Shown: positions 10,010 through 23,330, counted from the first letter of the stretch. The stretch: 64,000 nt of DNA from Ziziphus jujuba (GCF_031755915.1 NC_083380.1:29980501-30044500), one strand, 5' to 3'. Notes: a model not told the origin generated them from the letters alone. Translations and numbers: made by a program.

Positions 10010-12572
10010 TTATCTATACTCCCCCTCGATGTTGACTTTTTTGATTGATTCTCTATACACCATGTTGATCATTTCTCTTAATTTTGTAAGCTTGGTAATA
10101 TTGAATCCTTTAGTAAATAAGTCTGCTGCTTGATCCTCCGTTTTAACATTCTGCATTTTAATTTCCTCTAGCAGTACCTTTTCTCTAATAAAATGATAAT
10201 TTATCTTCACATGTTTTGTCCTTGCATGAAATACTGGATTCTCCACCAATTGTATTGCTGATTAGTTATCACAATGGAGGGGTACTGTATAGTCAACTTG
10301 TTGATGTAAATATTCAAGTAGTTGTCCTAATCACGTACTTTCTTGGGCTGCCATAGCAGCTGCTCTATATTTTGCTTCTGTAGTTGACAAAGACACATTT
10401 GGTTGTCTTTTACTGCATTAGGAAACTGCTCCTCAACCAAGGTTGAATATGTATCCAGTAGTTGATCGCCGTGTATCATGATCTCCAACATAGTTGGCAT
10501 CACAGTAACCAACCAACTTGCATTCTTCTCCTCTTTTATACAGAAGCCCCAAGTTTATAGTGCCTTTAACGTATCTTAATATTCGTCATACTACATCCAA
10601 GTGAGGTTTCTTTGGACTTTGCATATACCGACTTACAACTCCAATTACAAATGAAATATCCGGCCTTGTCAATGTTAAATAGATAAGACTTCCTACCAAT
10701 TGCTGGTACATAGTAGCATCCTCCAAGTCTTTTCCTTCATATGTAGATAGCTTAGAATTCACCTCCATTGGAGTTGATATTGGCTTTAAGTCCAACATTC
10801 CAATTTTTTGTAATAGATTCATTGCAATCTTTTGTTGACCAAGAAATAAACCTTTCTCTATTCGGTCACCTTCAAGTCCAAGAAGTGCTTTAGCTCCCTA
10901 AGTTTCTTCATTTGGAAGCAAACTGATAAATTTCTCTTTGTTTGAGAGATTTTGACTTCATGATCTCCTGTGATAATTAAATCATACACATATACTAGCA
11001 CTATTGCTAGTTTTGTTCCTTCAGTCTTCATAAATAAACTAAAATCTGCAGAAGATAGTATATATCTACTTTGAAGAAGGAACTCTACAATCTTACTGTA
11101 CCATGCCCGCAGAGCTTTTTTTAGACTATAAAATGCCTTCCTTAGCTTGCACATGTACTCTGGATTAGTTTTTCTTTCAAAACCTTTTGGATGTATCATA
11201 TAAATTTCTCTGTCTAGCTCTCCATCCAAGAAGGCATTTTTCATGTCCATTTGCCATAGCTTCCAACCCTTACTTACTGCAAGTGCTAGTAAAACGCATA
11301 TGGTAGTAATCTTTACGGCTGGACTAAACATCTCATCGTAGTCTTGTCCATATTTTTGTGAGAATCCCTGTGCAACTAAATGAGCTTTGTATCTTTCAAC
11401 TGATCCATCATGATGAGTTTTTATCTTGTAAACCCATTTACAGGATATAGGTTTTAAGTTTTTAGGCTTAGGCACCAAATCCCAAGTTTGATTTTGATTT
11501 AGTGTAGAAATTTCTTCTTCCATTGCCTTTCTCCATTCATGCCATTTAAATGCTTCTTCATATGATGTAGGTTCTTTTATATCCTCCATTTCCGTTATTA
11601 CTACATTACCGTACCTCGGATTTGGTCTTCGTCGTCTGCTTGATCTTCTTGGTTATGAAGTTATCGCTTTATCATCTTGTTGAAAACTCAACCTCATGTT
11701 CTCTGGTGTTCCTTGATGTACACCAGATTGCCAAGGACTTTGAGATGCTATCGTAGGCTCGTTTGCTACAGTCGACTAGTCTTCTCCTTCCTTTGTTGGC
11801 TTCTGTACCTCTTTAATTATTTGTGGCTCCTAGCACGCTTCATATTCTTGCTCCCCTATCTTTTCTTATAGTGTGACCTCAGTCTCATTTGAATTTGGCA
11901 ACTCTATATTCTGAGGTGTCCACCAGGAAGATGCTTCTTCGAACACACACATTTCGTGAAGTATAAAATTGTCTAGTATTTGGATCATAACATCTCCACC
12001 CTTTTCTTTGGCTGTCATATCCGACAAAAATGCATCTAATTGCCTTCCTCTCAAACTTTGTGCATAAGTGATAAGGCACGAACACATAGCAAACACAACC
12101 AAAGATTCGAAAGTGACTTACTATGGGATTTATGTTCCACAGTTTTTCAAAGGACAAGAGGAATCCTAACTTTACTTGAACGAGCCTATTAATTACATGG
12201 GCTGCTGTCTTCATGCACTCAACCCAAAATCTTCCCAGAACATTTTTTGCATGTAGCATGCCCTGACATGTTTCTGCAAGATGTCGGTTTTTCCTTTCCG
12301 CAATACCATTTTGTTGCGAAGTATTCAGACATATCAATTGATGTCCTATTTTATATTCTCTTAAATATTGTATAAACTCTCTTGATGTATATTCTCCCCC
12401 ATTATTTGTGCATAGGCATTGTATTCTCTTGCCTACTTCTTTTTCTACCTTTTCTTTGAATTACTTAAATTTTGAAAAGGTCTCAGATTTTCCTTTCATA
12501 AAGAAAACCCAGATGTACCTTGAAAAATCATCAATGAATGTCACCATATAATGCATGCCTCCAACTAACGAC
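10010..12572 (-). pseudogene. Ty1/copia pol relic (integrase, reverse transcriptase, RNase H)
   Basis: Minus-strand fragments give, in order, an integrase piece (about 12572-11885, with FIDDFSR and [15 protein letters not shown]), reverse transcriptase (11589-10858, with [21 protein letters not shown]) and RNase H/connection (10822-10010, with DLFTKGFN at the end). The order integrase before RT defines Ty1/copia. The polyprotein is split by stops and frameshifts. The RT active-site YVDD reads YVYD, losing a catalytic aspartate. Gag, protease, 5' LTR and PBS are missing because the element ends at 12572 against a second LTR. It was a cytoplasmic-particle polyprotein and is now dead. Confidence 0.88.
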
Positions 12573-13250
12573 TGTCAGGACCCGTCCAAAATTTCTCACC
12601 AGAACCCTAGACAAGCCCTGATCCCAGGGAAATCCTACTGGACCTTCCAATGGAAAATCCAGCAGAACCTCCCTTAAGGGTTGGACTTACCACAAATTTC
12701 CTGCACTGAAAACACACTTCTATAAACACCACCTTATTCCTCCCATCTTACTACAATTTGTTTCCATAAATTTACAGCATTCCAAAATAATAACCAGGAA
12801 TTAATGCATTATTTAATAAAATGTATCCAATACCGTATACAGAGCATTATACAAATAAGTATGGAATTTATTCAATGTCAGATAAGGAAGCAATACAAGA
12901 TGAAGAGGAAAAAGGGAGGAAATGCTTCTTGGACTATCGGAATGAACTGAGACATCGGGCTCGTCCCGGACGATCAACGTCTCCCAATCCTTGTACCTAG
13001 GGGAATGGAATTTAAAAATATGATATGCTAATCATCTCAGTGAGTGACTCTATCTACTGTACAATTATAATATTAACAATAAAAGAAACTTAATTAATCA
13101 ATACCAAACAATTAGATAAATAATTATAATAAATATTTGAAATAATATTTTCTCTCAAAACTCTCACAATTCACTTTGTTAGAAAGGTTCCCCTCTTAAA
13201 ACATTTTCGCAAAACCCAATCTTTTATGCCCCAAAAACCAAGGAATCATG
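12573..13250 (-). mobile_element. Truncated long-LTR fragment
   Basis: Starts TGTCAGGACCCG. Its reverse complement matches the 3' part of the solo LTR at 16847-20184, sharing GATCGTCCGGG, the TCACTCACTGAGATGATTAGCAT block and GGGTTTTG. Only the last 680 bp or so of that LTR is present. The left end cuts the copia integrase and the right end abuts the intron before a TNL exon 3 at 13301. Confidence 0.72.
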
Positions 13251-13254
13251 CATC

Positions 13255-15010
13255 ATGTTTATGTCCTCATGCATCATTCACTTTTCTTTGAACTGTTTAG
13301 GGAACAAATGCAATTGAAGGCATTAAGTTGGACTTGCTTAAACGAATGATTTTGTACCTGAGTTCCAAAGCATTCAAAAAAATGAAAAGGCTATGATTGC
13401 TTATTTTTCGCAATCTAATTCTTTCAACACCCATAAAATATCTTCTTAGGGAATTGAGATTCATTGGTTGGCCTAGATATCAGTTTCCCCCCTTACCTCT
13501 CGATCCTGGACCAAAATAGCTTGTCAGACTTAATATGCCTTGTTACAGTATTCGACAGCTTGAGAAAGGATTCAAGGTACGAGTATTATGTGTTTTATTA
13601 TTTGTTATATATTATATTGCTTTGTTCTTGGAACGCTGACTTGCATAGGTTTTTAATTTTCCTTTTTTCCTTTGTTTTGGCATACAAAATTTCAAAAAAT
13701 TGAAAGCTATGAATATAAGTTCCTCCAAATACTTTACCGAAGTTCCTATCCTTTCAACAGCTCCAAAACTCTAGAGTTTATACCTTAGGTAGTGTACTAA
13801 TTTAGTTGAGATTCATGATTCTGCTGGATCTCTAAAAGAGCTGAGCATATTGGACCCTAAGTTTTGTAGTAACCTCAAGATTCTTCGAAGCAGTCTTCGC
13901 TCTGAGTATCTTTGAACACTAAATCTCACAAGCTGCTTTTAGTCTTGAAAATCTTCCCAACTTTAATGTAGAAATTAAATTTTTACATACATTCTATTTA
14001 TCTGGTACTGCTATAAAAGATTTGCCTTGCTCAATTGATAACATAGTCACGCTTAAATTCCTAAAGTTGTCCTGTTGTAAAAAACTTGAGCATATTCCGA
14101 ATAGCAATTGTAACTTGCATCATCTTGAGCATTTTTTTTCTTTCTGGTCACTCAAAACTGTCTCAGTTTCCAACGAAGGAGTTGCTTCAGCCCATTGATT
14201 CGAATAGCAGCAGTTTGAAGTTGCCCTTCAGAAATTAAAATGGCTTGATCTTGAAAACTGCAATCTATCAAAAGTTGATTTCCTAATGCCTCCTAATGGA
14301 TTTGACAATCTTAAAATTTGCGCCTATGTGGCAACAAATTTGTTAGCTTTCCATCTTTAAGCGGGTTTTTTGAACTTCAATAACCTGATTTGTTCAACGG
14401 TGAATACCTCGGTAAAATTCTAGAGCTTTCAGGAAATCTGATGGTTCTTGATGATTAATGTGGGCAATGTCTATTTTCATTTGATATAGTGCTATATTAT
14501 ATATATTGATTTTTTTTTTTAATTCCATTTAACTCCTAACATATTCTTGAAGGACACTGAAATCCAAGTTATATGTCCAGGACTTCAAATTCCATACTGG
14601 TTTACCAATAAATGTGAAGGAAAATCTATGGACTTCATTTTGGAATCTGCAGAATTGAAGAAAAATGCAGGAGTGATTATCTGAGTAGTTTTCAAATCGG
14701 TCCAGGAAAAAATTGGATTTTGCACTACATTGTGACACGAATGATGTTTCTCCAGGTGAACTGCTACAATGTTAAGGCTCCTCGTTCTCAGATATATCCT
14801 TTTAGCAAAACAAGGTCACATGTGCCTTCACTATCTCCCTGTTCATTTTATTTATGACTCCTAGATTGGTAACAACTTATAGCGTCTCATTTTTTAATGG
14901 CTATAGAATTATTTCTATGTGTGGAGTCTACATTGTATGGGATGAAGTTGACAACAAAACCCCATGTCATGCTCCTCCTCCTTTGTGTATGACTATGACA
15001 GTTGGCAAAA
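13255..15010 (+). pseudogene. TNL pseudogene (copy 2), linker-LRR-C-JID only
   Basis: The linker exon at 13301-13576 keeps the family length of 276 nt but carries two nonsense changes: CGA to TGA near 13394 and CAG to TAG near 13517. The acceptor of the following LRR exon is lost (ACAA where the others have ACAG, at about 13687). The LRR exon has many indels and is shortened. A C-JID part with several stops follows at about 14550-15000. TIR and NBS are absent. The left end is fused to an LTR fragment. It is more decayed than copy 1. Confidence 0.82.
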
Positions 15011-15129
15011 GTGTGGTGACTTGTGTATTCATATTTTACAAAAGTGACTAAAAATGACTATGGCGGTGTCATTTGGCCAGTGACTATGACATTGTCATTT
15101 GGCAAAAGTGGCGACTTGTGTACTCATAT

Positions 15130-16846
15130 TTTAGAAAAAGGATGGTTTTTGATGACTATTGTTGAGTTTTTATAAATTTGATTTGTCAGCATGCCCATAT
15201 CTATAATCTTGTTTTTTTAAACCCTTTGTTATATTTTTAACGGTATCGTTTTTACTTTGTTTGTACTTCAAGTTATTGATGAATTTAGGTCATCTACATA
15301 CCGCATCTGATCGGTGTGAGAAGATACCACCAAATGCCATGTGTTACCGATGGTTGTACACACAACAACGTCGTTCTTAGTGTCTATTTTGATTGTATAA
15401 AAGATTTGATCCTCTTTCTCCTCCATTGTTGACTCTTTGTAAGCTCTGAGATCTCCTCATGAATCGCTAATGGAATTGGACTAATTGAGCTTGGGTTCTT
15501 TATTTTTTGCTTAATTTTAGTGATTTCGCAACCTTTTGTTTAGGACTTCCTACGTCAGATTTAATAATAATAAAAAAAAAGAAGCAGCAAAAACAATCAG
15601 CTTTAGCAATCCCTGATATTGTGGACAACACAAGAACCGCTTTGTTTCGCTGGTGTTGCGCTTTTCATTATACCCTTTGCTAGGTTTCAACTTCTAGGTA
15701 CTTCTCCTTCCCTTTTTCAATTCTTTTTTCATTCACCTCCTCTATTTAATTTGTAGGGGAAAAAATATTGGGGATTATTGGGATTTGGGTTTTCATTTTT
15801 TTTTCTTGTGTTTTCTTGGAAATGTAAGAGAATAATTGGGGTAAATTAATTTGGAAAATTTATTCTTTGTTTGGATTCAGATATCTATTGGAAGAACGAG
15901 CATCATTTGATGTGCACATCTGAGATCTGTACTGCAGCTGAGAGAGATCGCTATGAGAAATCTGTGAGTTTTCTCATGGAACTTTACTTTTTTATTCATT
16001 TCGTAGTTAGGGAATTTGAATCTAACAATGGCGATTTAGGACATTTTATGATTGGAAAAATTCATTGTTACTTGCTTTTCAAGTCCCTTTTGTAGCATCA
16101 TCATCATCATTATAGATACCTTAGTCAATTAGCAATGGTTAGTTCCTTCTCCACAACTAATCTTAGCAGAGTCAAAATTTTCTCATGTGGAGCTACTATC
16201 TATTGAAAAGGACAATCATAATAGCTTGGCTTTCCAAATTACCCTTCAAGGGTAAGAACAATTTTATGGGTACCAATTAAACAACTTGTAAAAGTATTAA
16301 TCCCTAGCCTGCCCCATTTCAAAGCCTACTATTCATTGTGCCCTCTCATTCCCTCTCATTTTTTTTTTTTTGGGTTATTAAGAGTACTTTTAGGTATGTA
16401 CTTAGGTAGCTTATACAAGTTTCCAAATTTAGTACAATAAGAGTTATATTTCATAAAAGCTCCTGTTGAAATTTCAAGAAATATGGATTTATCCTCGGAT
16501 TTAAATTTACTAAAATTATCTATTGCATAGCTTTTTAATCAGAGATGCTATGTTTGGAACCTGGTACTTATAATTCTTGTTGAAATCATTACTTGTTTTT
16601 ATCTTTGAAATATGTATGTGCAAAACTAGTGTGAAATTTAGTTGACAGTTCAAGTTTAGATTCTTTTCTCAATAAAGGAAAGGTTAGTTGTGGAGTGGGT
16701 TAAATCCTCTTTTGCATTTTGGTACTGTTATTGTTTGGTAGTCTAATTATCCATGTAATATCTCTTAATGCTGCTGAGCAGTAGACCTGTTTCTTATAAG
16801 GGTAAACCTCTTAAACAAGTGAATAAACACTCATATGACTGTGGAT
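15130..16846 (+). other. 3' flank of TNL copy 2 with possible small-gene exon
   Basis: Matches 23310-24965 over its length, so it is the conserved 3' flank of the duplication unit. At 15881-15963 an exon-like segment with ...TTCAG before and GTGAG after can be read DIYWKNEHHLM...TAAERDRYEK. The counterpart at 24051-24133 keeps the same frame. I do not recognise the protein. The flank is interrupted at 16847 by a solo LTR and resumes at 20190. Confidence 0.5.
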
Positions 16847-19800
16847 TGTAACACCCCTCCCGTAGTATGCTAGAATTTTCTCACGTTGATTGAAGTTGAC
16901 TGGGTTTGATCGTCATTGACTAAGAAGGGTCAAACTTTGAATTTTTGACTTGGCAAGAATTCTAGGTTAATGGAGGCACCGTTGCGAAGTACGCATAGAT
17001 CTGAGTCTGTAGATTAGTAGCACATAAAAAATGGAGCTACGGTTTAAAAGTTATAAGCAAAATAAATTGAGATCCGAATTGTCCAAGGGTGCTCGAGTTG
17101 ACTTTTTATTCGTGTACAATTGAGCTTTGACTCATGCATGATATTGAAGTACTCATTGATAGGAGTTCATAAACTAGCAGCATACCTAATTTAGACATTT
17201 CATTGAAAAGTTATGGACTTGCAAAATTTTTTGAATACTGTATTATTTTAATATTATATTTAAATGGTTGAACCGTGTGTGCCACGTGTCAGTGGCTAGC
17301 CAACCCGTGAGTGCACAGTGGCACCTATGGGGGCTGTTTTCACTAGTTGAGAAAGGGGGAGGAGAGAGAAAGAGAGAAAAAGGGGAAGAACTGCCCACCA
17401 CCGATTGGCCACCCTCCAGCCACCGTTAAGCCTCACACACTACCCCAGCATGAAGCCCACCCCATTTTCGGCCTGCCACCCAAGTTTCATGGCAAACTTG
17501 CTGGCGACGCGCCCAGATCAACCGTTTTTCCGTCAAGTGGATGATTTCCTTCTCTGGCCGATATCTTTCAATCTAGACCTCTGTTTGCCTCACCACCGGT
17601 TCATTGGCTTACCCATCACTACCTCTCCACAAATTTTCATGGCCATTGGCCATCGGACGCTCCATCGGTGGTGGCCGGGAAACTCATCTTTGGCGAGTTT
17701 CCAATGACACCTCCTACTCTTTCCCACTTATTTGACCTCTCTGAATCCAAATCCGAGGTCTTTTTCTCCTAATTTTTAACGGTTTATGAGATTCGAGGAT
17801 ACTAATACTGAAACCTTTCCAACGAGATTCCAGCCACCACGGGTCCGATCTTCGAAAGGAGAGACTCGATTCTTGATACTCGCATTGTAAGCTTCGATTC
17901 AGTATATCATTTGCAAATTTTGGTTAACATTTGTGTTAAATCCTTTGGGTAGCCATGTATAATTTACTCGATGAAAATATTAATTTAATCAGTTTTTCGT
18001 ATTGTTAATATTTTAGGAGCACATGCAAATTATGGAGTCGATCCTATGGAGGATCTTGATTGAATTGTATGCTCGAGGTGAGTGACTTACCTTCAAATTT
18101 ATTTTCAAGCATTAAATTTTGTATATTTTGTATTGATTGATTGATTTAAAAATATGTTGTATGTGTTGAATATTTATGTTTGATTAAAAACAAAAATGGT
18201 TATATAAATTATATTGCCCATTTGTGATAATATTAATATATGATATGCTACCAAATTATATTTTGGGGTTATGAAAATATATACATATGGTGTTAATTGA
18301 TTCCTAAAAAATGTGTTATTTGTGTTTAGTATTTAAGGAAATTATGAATTAAATTTTGATGATGACTTATGTGGACTTATGCATCAAAAATTATATTTAA
18401 AATATTTGTTGAAATTAATTTTGGATAATTGTGTTTGATAAAAGTGTATTTATATGAATTTATGCATATGTGAAATTTTATGTGATTTCAATTGTACTAA
18501 ATTTGGAGGATTTGAAGAAAATATTTATTTAAATTTATTACGCATTGAAACAACAGTGGGAAAATTATTTTATGGTATTGGAAAATTTTGGATATATATA
18601 TATATATACACACACCATTGGATTTAAGATTATGTATTGATTTTATCCCACTGGGATTTTGGTATTATTTGCATCAATGAAATTATAATGGATTTTAACG
18701 TGAATTTATGGATGTGGAATGAGATATTAAATCCAGTGGTAATGATAAGATTTTGGTATTTGAAAATGGTATACATATATTTATTTGGATTTTAAGATGT
18801 ACTACGCAGTACCGGTGTTCTATAATTGTGGATTTGATTAGCACGCGGGTGGAGTGTGATGAGCACGCATGTTTATACTCTCCTGTGGTTATCATCGGAC
18901 CGAGAGTAGACAAGTTTGATATTAGCTATAGTCATCCCATTCCATGGCCAGGACTAAGATTTATAGCATTGGCGCTACGGGGATTTCAAGGCGGCCTGGA
19001 TGCAGGTTTCTCTCTTTATTTTCTCAATCTGATTTTCAAAAATTAAATGTTTTCAAAATTATATTTGAAATTAAAAGTATTTAATTATAATTTTACTATT
19101 TATTTAAATTGTATCCAAAAATATATTTTACCATGTTTTCAAAGCTTATAAGATTTATCAAAATATTTTCTACGGTGTCTCTCATTATTTTATTAAATTA
19201 TTAAGCATAATTTTTATAAATTATTTATTGAAATCAATTTTGTTTTACGTTAAATCCCTTTATTACTAAATTGACTTGTTGCATATTATTTGTATATTAT
19301 TTATTAATATTCCTTGATTATTCCCTTTGGTTGATAAATAAATGTCATGATTATGTATTGAATAAATGTTGGCTTGGTTAATTTATTTATTTATTTGTTT
19401 GTTTTTGATTTTATTTTATCTTATGATAATCATTATAAATTCAATTATTTGTTATTATATTTATCTCAAAGTGTTAATTTTAGATTCTAAAATTATTTGT
19501 ATTCTATTTGTTTTATTGGTTAATTACTTTATCAGTTTTTGGGTTATATAAAATATTGGGTTTTGTGAAAGGCTTTTTAGAAAGGAAAACATTTCCAACT
19601 GAGAGAACTATGAGGGTTTGGAGGGAAAATGTTATTTCCTAATATTAGTAATTAGCCAGTTTTGTTACATTATTATACGACTATTATTATTGTGGTAGAT
19701 AGGATCACTCACTGAGATGATTAGCATCTCATTTTTTGTTTTTAAATTTGTTCCTCTAGACCCAGGTTAGTAGATGTTGATCGTCCGGGGCAAGTTTGAT

Positions 19801-20184
19801 GTCTTTGTTCATTGGTGGAAGTCCAAGAAGCTTTCCCTTCTTTTCCTTTCTTTTCCTCTCTCTTATGTATTATTTCTTTTATCTTTTGTTGTATTAAATC
19901 TCATACTTAGTTGTATCTTTATAAAACTCTGTATACTATTTTAGACATTTATTTATTCAATTATGCACTGATTGCCTATTATTTATTGAAGTGCTGCAAC
20001 TTGTGGAAATAAATTATAGTAAGGTGGTGCATATATGGATATGTTTTCTATGCAGGAAATTTTGTAGTAAGTCCTACCCTTAAGGTGGATGCTGTCAAAT
20101 TTTTCATTAGAAGATTTGGTGGTGTTTCCCTAGGATCAAGACTTGTTTAGGATTCCGTTAAGGAATTTTGGACAAGTCCTAACA
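16847..20184 (+). mobile_element. 3.3 kb solo LTR with TSD TGGAT
   Basis: Starts TGTAACACCCC and ends AGTCCTAACA, with TGGAT repeated at 16842-16846 and 20185-20189. The paralogous flank near 24960 has the uninterrupted site (GACTGTGGATCATGTCTGAC), which confirms both ends. Length 3338 bp. No gag or pol is visible, so it is a solo LTR. Its length and ends suggest a Ty3/gypsy chromovirus of the Tekay type, but that is inference, since no coding domain remains. Open frames inside it (for example 17347-17707) have no recognisable product. Confidence 0.85.
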
Positions 20185-20189
20185 TGGAT

Positions 20190-20416
20190 CATGTCTGACT
20201 TTCTAAAGGATAATGTCCTTATCCTGGGTATCACAGCAAATGATTTCTTGATTATTGGTATTTATTTATTATTCATGCAAAATGTTTACTGTCGTAGAAA
20301 GTGATCGAGTTGTTTTTCAAGAGTACACTCTTCTATTTGCATAGAACATTTTGAGGTTGCCTAATAAACTTGAGTATTTTGGTTTCTAAGGCATGTGTTT
20401 CAAACGTTTCTTCTTC

Positions 20417-20455
<39 letters not shown>

Positions 20456-21050
20456 TGTCTTAGTATTAGTTGTTAACTTATTGTTCATATCATGGGTACT
20501 GCTCAAGGATGCTGTCCATAAATCTTGAGGTCCAATGTCTTTCTTCATTTCTTTTCTGTATCCTTCAACCCTAACCTCAACCCCTTTTTTTCACCTAACT
20601 GGCACCTCAAATAGCCCTTTAAAAGACCTCTAGTAATCCAACAATTTCTTGGTGCTTCTCTCACCTACTGTCTGCACACATCGATACTTGAATATACATA
20701 TATTTTATACATATATGTATGTGCATGTGTGTGTGTGTGTGTGTTACTCGCTATTATTCTTGATGCCCCTAACCACGGATATTATGTTGTGCAGATCTAC
20801 AAAGCCAAAGGAATGTAATTCTATGTGCTAAAGCAAGTCTACTTTATTGGTATGTTGGGAAAACTTTTCACTACTCCTGTCATGGAAACCAGTTTTACAA
20901 CTAGATTTAAATTCTACCTGTAACATAATGTAATGGTCTCTAAATGTTGTTTCAGGTCTATTCAGCGTATTTGTAAATATTACAAGGAGATCAAAAGTTT
21001 GGAACAAGTGGAGAAGAGGTACAAGGATCAGTAACTTTAATTCATATTTA
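20190..21050 (+). other. Rest of the copy-2 3' flank, with conserved short terminal exon
   Basis: Continues the flank broken by the solo LTR. It holds a CT microsatellite (about 20419-20453), a TG tract (about 20722-20742) and, at 20956-21034, a segment after a TTTCAG acceptor that reads SIQRICKYYKEIKSLEQ... and ends RYKDQ-stop. Three other TNL flanks carry the same 26-codon frame. Confidence 0.5.
20956..21034 (+). other. Conserved short reading frame, copy A
   Basis: Follows a splice-acceptor-like TTTCAG and encodes 25 residues ending EKRYKDQ before TAA. The homologues at 25788-25866 and 35520-35598 keep frame, length and stop, while the one at 32448 is degraded. The substitutions among the kept copies look conservative (Y/H, R/E/S, F/Y). 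It could be the last exon of a small gene duplicated with the TNLs. Family unknown. Confidence 0.4.
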
Positions 21051-21059
21051 TTTACCCCG

Positions 21060-21500
21060 AAAAAAAAAAATTCCAAATACCGTTTTCACTTCAAATGTGA
21101 AACAATTTACTTTAACAAAACCAAGAAATTATAACATAATTAAACAATTTAAGTCAAACTTTCTCAAGTTATTTTATTTCCCTTCCATCTGAAAATAACA
21201 AAACCAAACAATTTTGGACCCAAAAAAAAAAAAAAAAAAAAAAAAGATTGAGTAAGAGATGGCGGTCTCCTTGTAGTTTGATTTCATAGCAAAGTGAAGA
21301 AGAAGAAGAATTAATATTTGTTTTTAGGAAGAATTTTATTTAAAATTTCTCAATTTTGTCCTAAATTTGTGATAAATCCTCTACATATATATATATTTAA
21401 ATCATCATTTAGATCCCATATACCAGTTTTAATTAATTAATTTTACTAGTCAAAATTCATAATTATATTTTTATATAATTATTCAATCATAAAATATTGA
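21060..21500 (+). repeat. Duplicate of the U-box gene's upstream region
   Basis: Nearly identical to 37655-38085, which lies 0.6-1.1 kb upstream of the U-box gene at 38718. Both share TACCGTTTTCACTTCAAATG, the phrase GTAAGAGATGGCGGTCT and a GAAGAAGAAGAAGAATTAAT run. Homology ends at about 21500, and TNL NB-ARC sequence starts at about 21519. The block therefore acts as the 5' flank of a truncated TNL. Confidence 0.85.
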
Positions 21501-21518
21501 TTCGGAGTATCATCAACG

Positions 21519-23330
21519 TTGTAGAATATGCTGATGGGAATCCTTTTGTGCGAGTGGTAATGGGTTCCTTTCTGTGTGGTAGGAGAAAACTTGAATGGAA
21601 GAGTGCCATCAAGGATATAGAACGGAAACCCCACAAGCAGGTTTATGGAATACTTAAAATAAGTTTCGATGCTTTACAGGATAATGAAAAGAAAATTTTT
21701 CTTGATATTGCATGTTTCGTTGTTGGAGAGGACAGAGATTATGTCATCAAAGGACTTGAGCGTTTTGGTCTCTCTCCAACCATCGGAATTGAAGTTCTTA
21801 TTGATATGTCTCTCATTACTGTAGAGTGGGACAACAAAGTGAGAATGCACAGTTTAATACAAGAAGTGGGTGGGCAAATTGTCCGCCAAGAATATCCTGA
21901 AGTTGGCAAATGCAGTAGATTATGGTTAACTGAATATGTTTTTCATGTATTCTTGGAAGACACGGTAAGGGCTGTCTATTAGATACTTTTCATTAGAAAA
22001 AAGAAAACTAGTTTTTGTTATTATTTTTTCTTGTTTATGTTCTCATCCCTCATTCACTTTGCTTTGAACTGTTATAGGGAACAAATGCAATTGAAGGCAT
22101 TAAGTTGGTTTTCCCAAAACAAAAGATTCTGTACCTGAGTTCCAAAGCATTCAAAAAAATGAAAAGGCTACGATTGCTTATTTTTCGTAATGTAGTTCTT
22201 TCAACACCCATAAAATATCTTCCTACTGAATTGAGATCCATTGATTGGCCTGGATATCAGTTTCCTACTTTACCTCTCAATCCTGGCCCCAAACAGCTTG
22301 TCAGACTTAATATACCTAATAGCCATATTCAACAAGTTGGGGAAGGATTCAAGGTACGAGTATTATGTGTTTCATTGTTTCCTACATAGTTATATTGTTT
22401 AGTTCATGGAAGGCTGACTTGCATTGGCTTCTAATTTTCCTTTTGTCTTTTGTTTTTGTATACAGAATTTCAAAAATTTGAAAGCTGTGAACTTAAGTTC
22501 CTCCAAATTCTTAACCCAAATTCCTGGCCTTTCAACGGCTCCAAAACTTAAAGAGTTTAGGACTTGGGAAGTGTACTAATTTAGTTGAGATTCATGATTC
22601 TGCTGGATCTCTCAAAAGGCTGCGCACATTGGACCTTAAGTTTTGTAGTAACCTCAAGATTCTTCCAAACAGTCTTCACTCTAAGTATCTTGGAACATTA
22701 AATCTCACAAGCTGCTTTAGTATTGAAAGGCTGCCCATTATAACTGTAGAAATAAAATTTTTAGATAAACTCTGTTTATCTGGTACTGCAGAGTTGCCTT
22801 GCTCGACAGATAACATTGTCAGGCTTAAATTTCTAGACTTGGTCTGTTGTGAAAAACTTGAGCAGATTCCAAATAGCATTTATAACCTGCATCATCTTGA
22901 GCATATCCTTACCGTAAAACATGCCTTCACTATCTCCCCATTCGTCTTGTTTCCCAATCCTGGACTGGTAACAGGTATGGGCCTCATTTTTAGATAGTTA
23001 CGGAAACCCATTCAGATATGGAAAGAAACTTTATTTCTATGTGTGGAGTCCACATTGTATGGGATGAAGATGACAACAAAATCCCATGTCCTCCTCCTCC
23101 TTCACTTCCTTCGTATTTTGACAGACCATTAAGGAAGAGAAGTTGGGAGTGATTACTACAAGAACCATGACCATGAGGAGTTCATTTGGTATCTGTGGGA
23201 AACTAAAGCGTTCTACATATGTTTTAGAATCCAAAGGTGTTGATGAATCATTGGCCTCCAGGAGATCTCGTTTACTTTGGCAATTTCGAGCTCAAGTCGA
23301 GCAATCTGGGAATAAGGGTGGTTTTTGATG
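21519..23330 (+). pseudogene. TNL pseudogene (copy 3), lacking TIR and P-loop
   Basis: Begins inside the NB-ARC exon (VVEYADGNP, just before the GLPL region) and keeps its end to 21964, the linker exon 22078-22353 (276 nt, open) and an LRR exon from 22466. An inserted base near 22550 shifts the LRR frame. The LRR exon is cut at about 22905 and joined to the far end of the C-JID exon (about 22906-23150), so the last repeats and most of C-JID are deleted. The MHD motif reads MHS. Without TIR, P-loop and kinase 2 it cannot be a working TNL. The ARC2-linker part alone could still be transcribed. Confidence 0.82.

Noticed and set aside
17347..17707. Two overlapping Pro-rich frames of 65 and 100 aa
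   Set aside because: They lie inside the solo LTR and match no domain. The GC-rich patch is part of the element.
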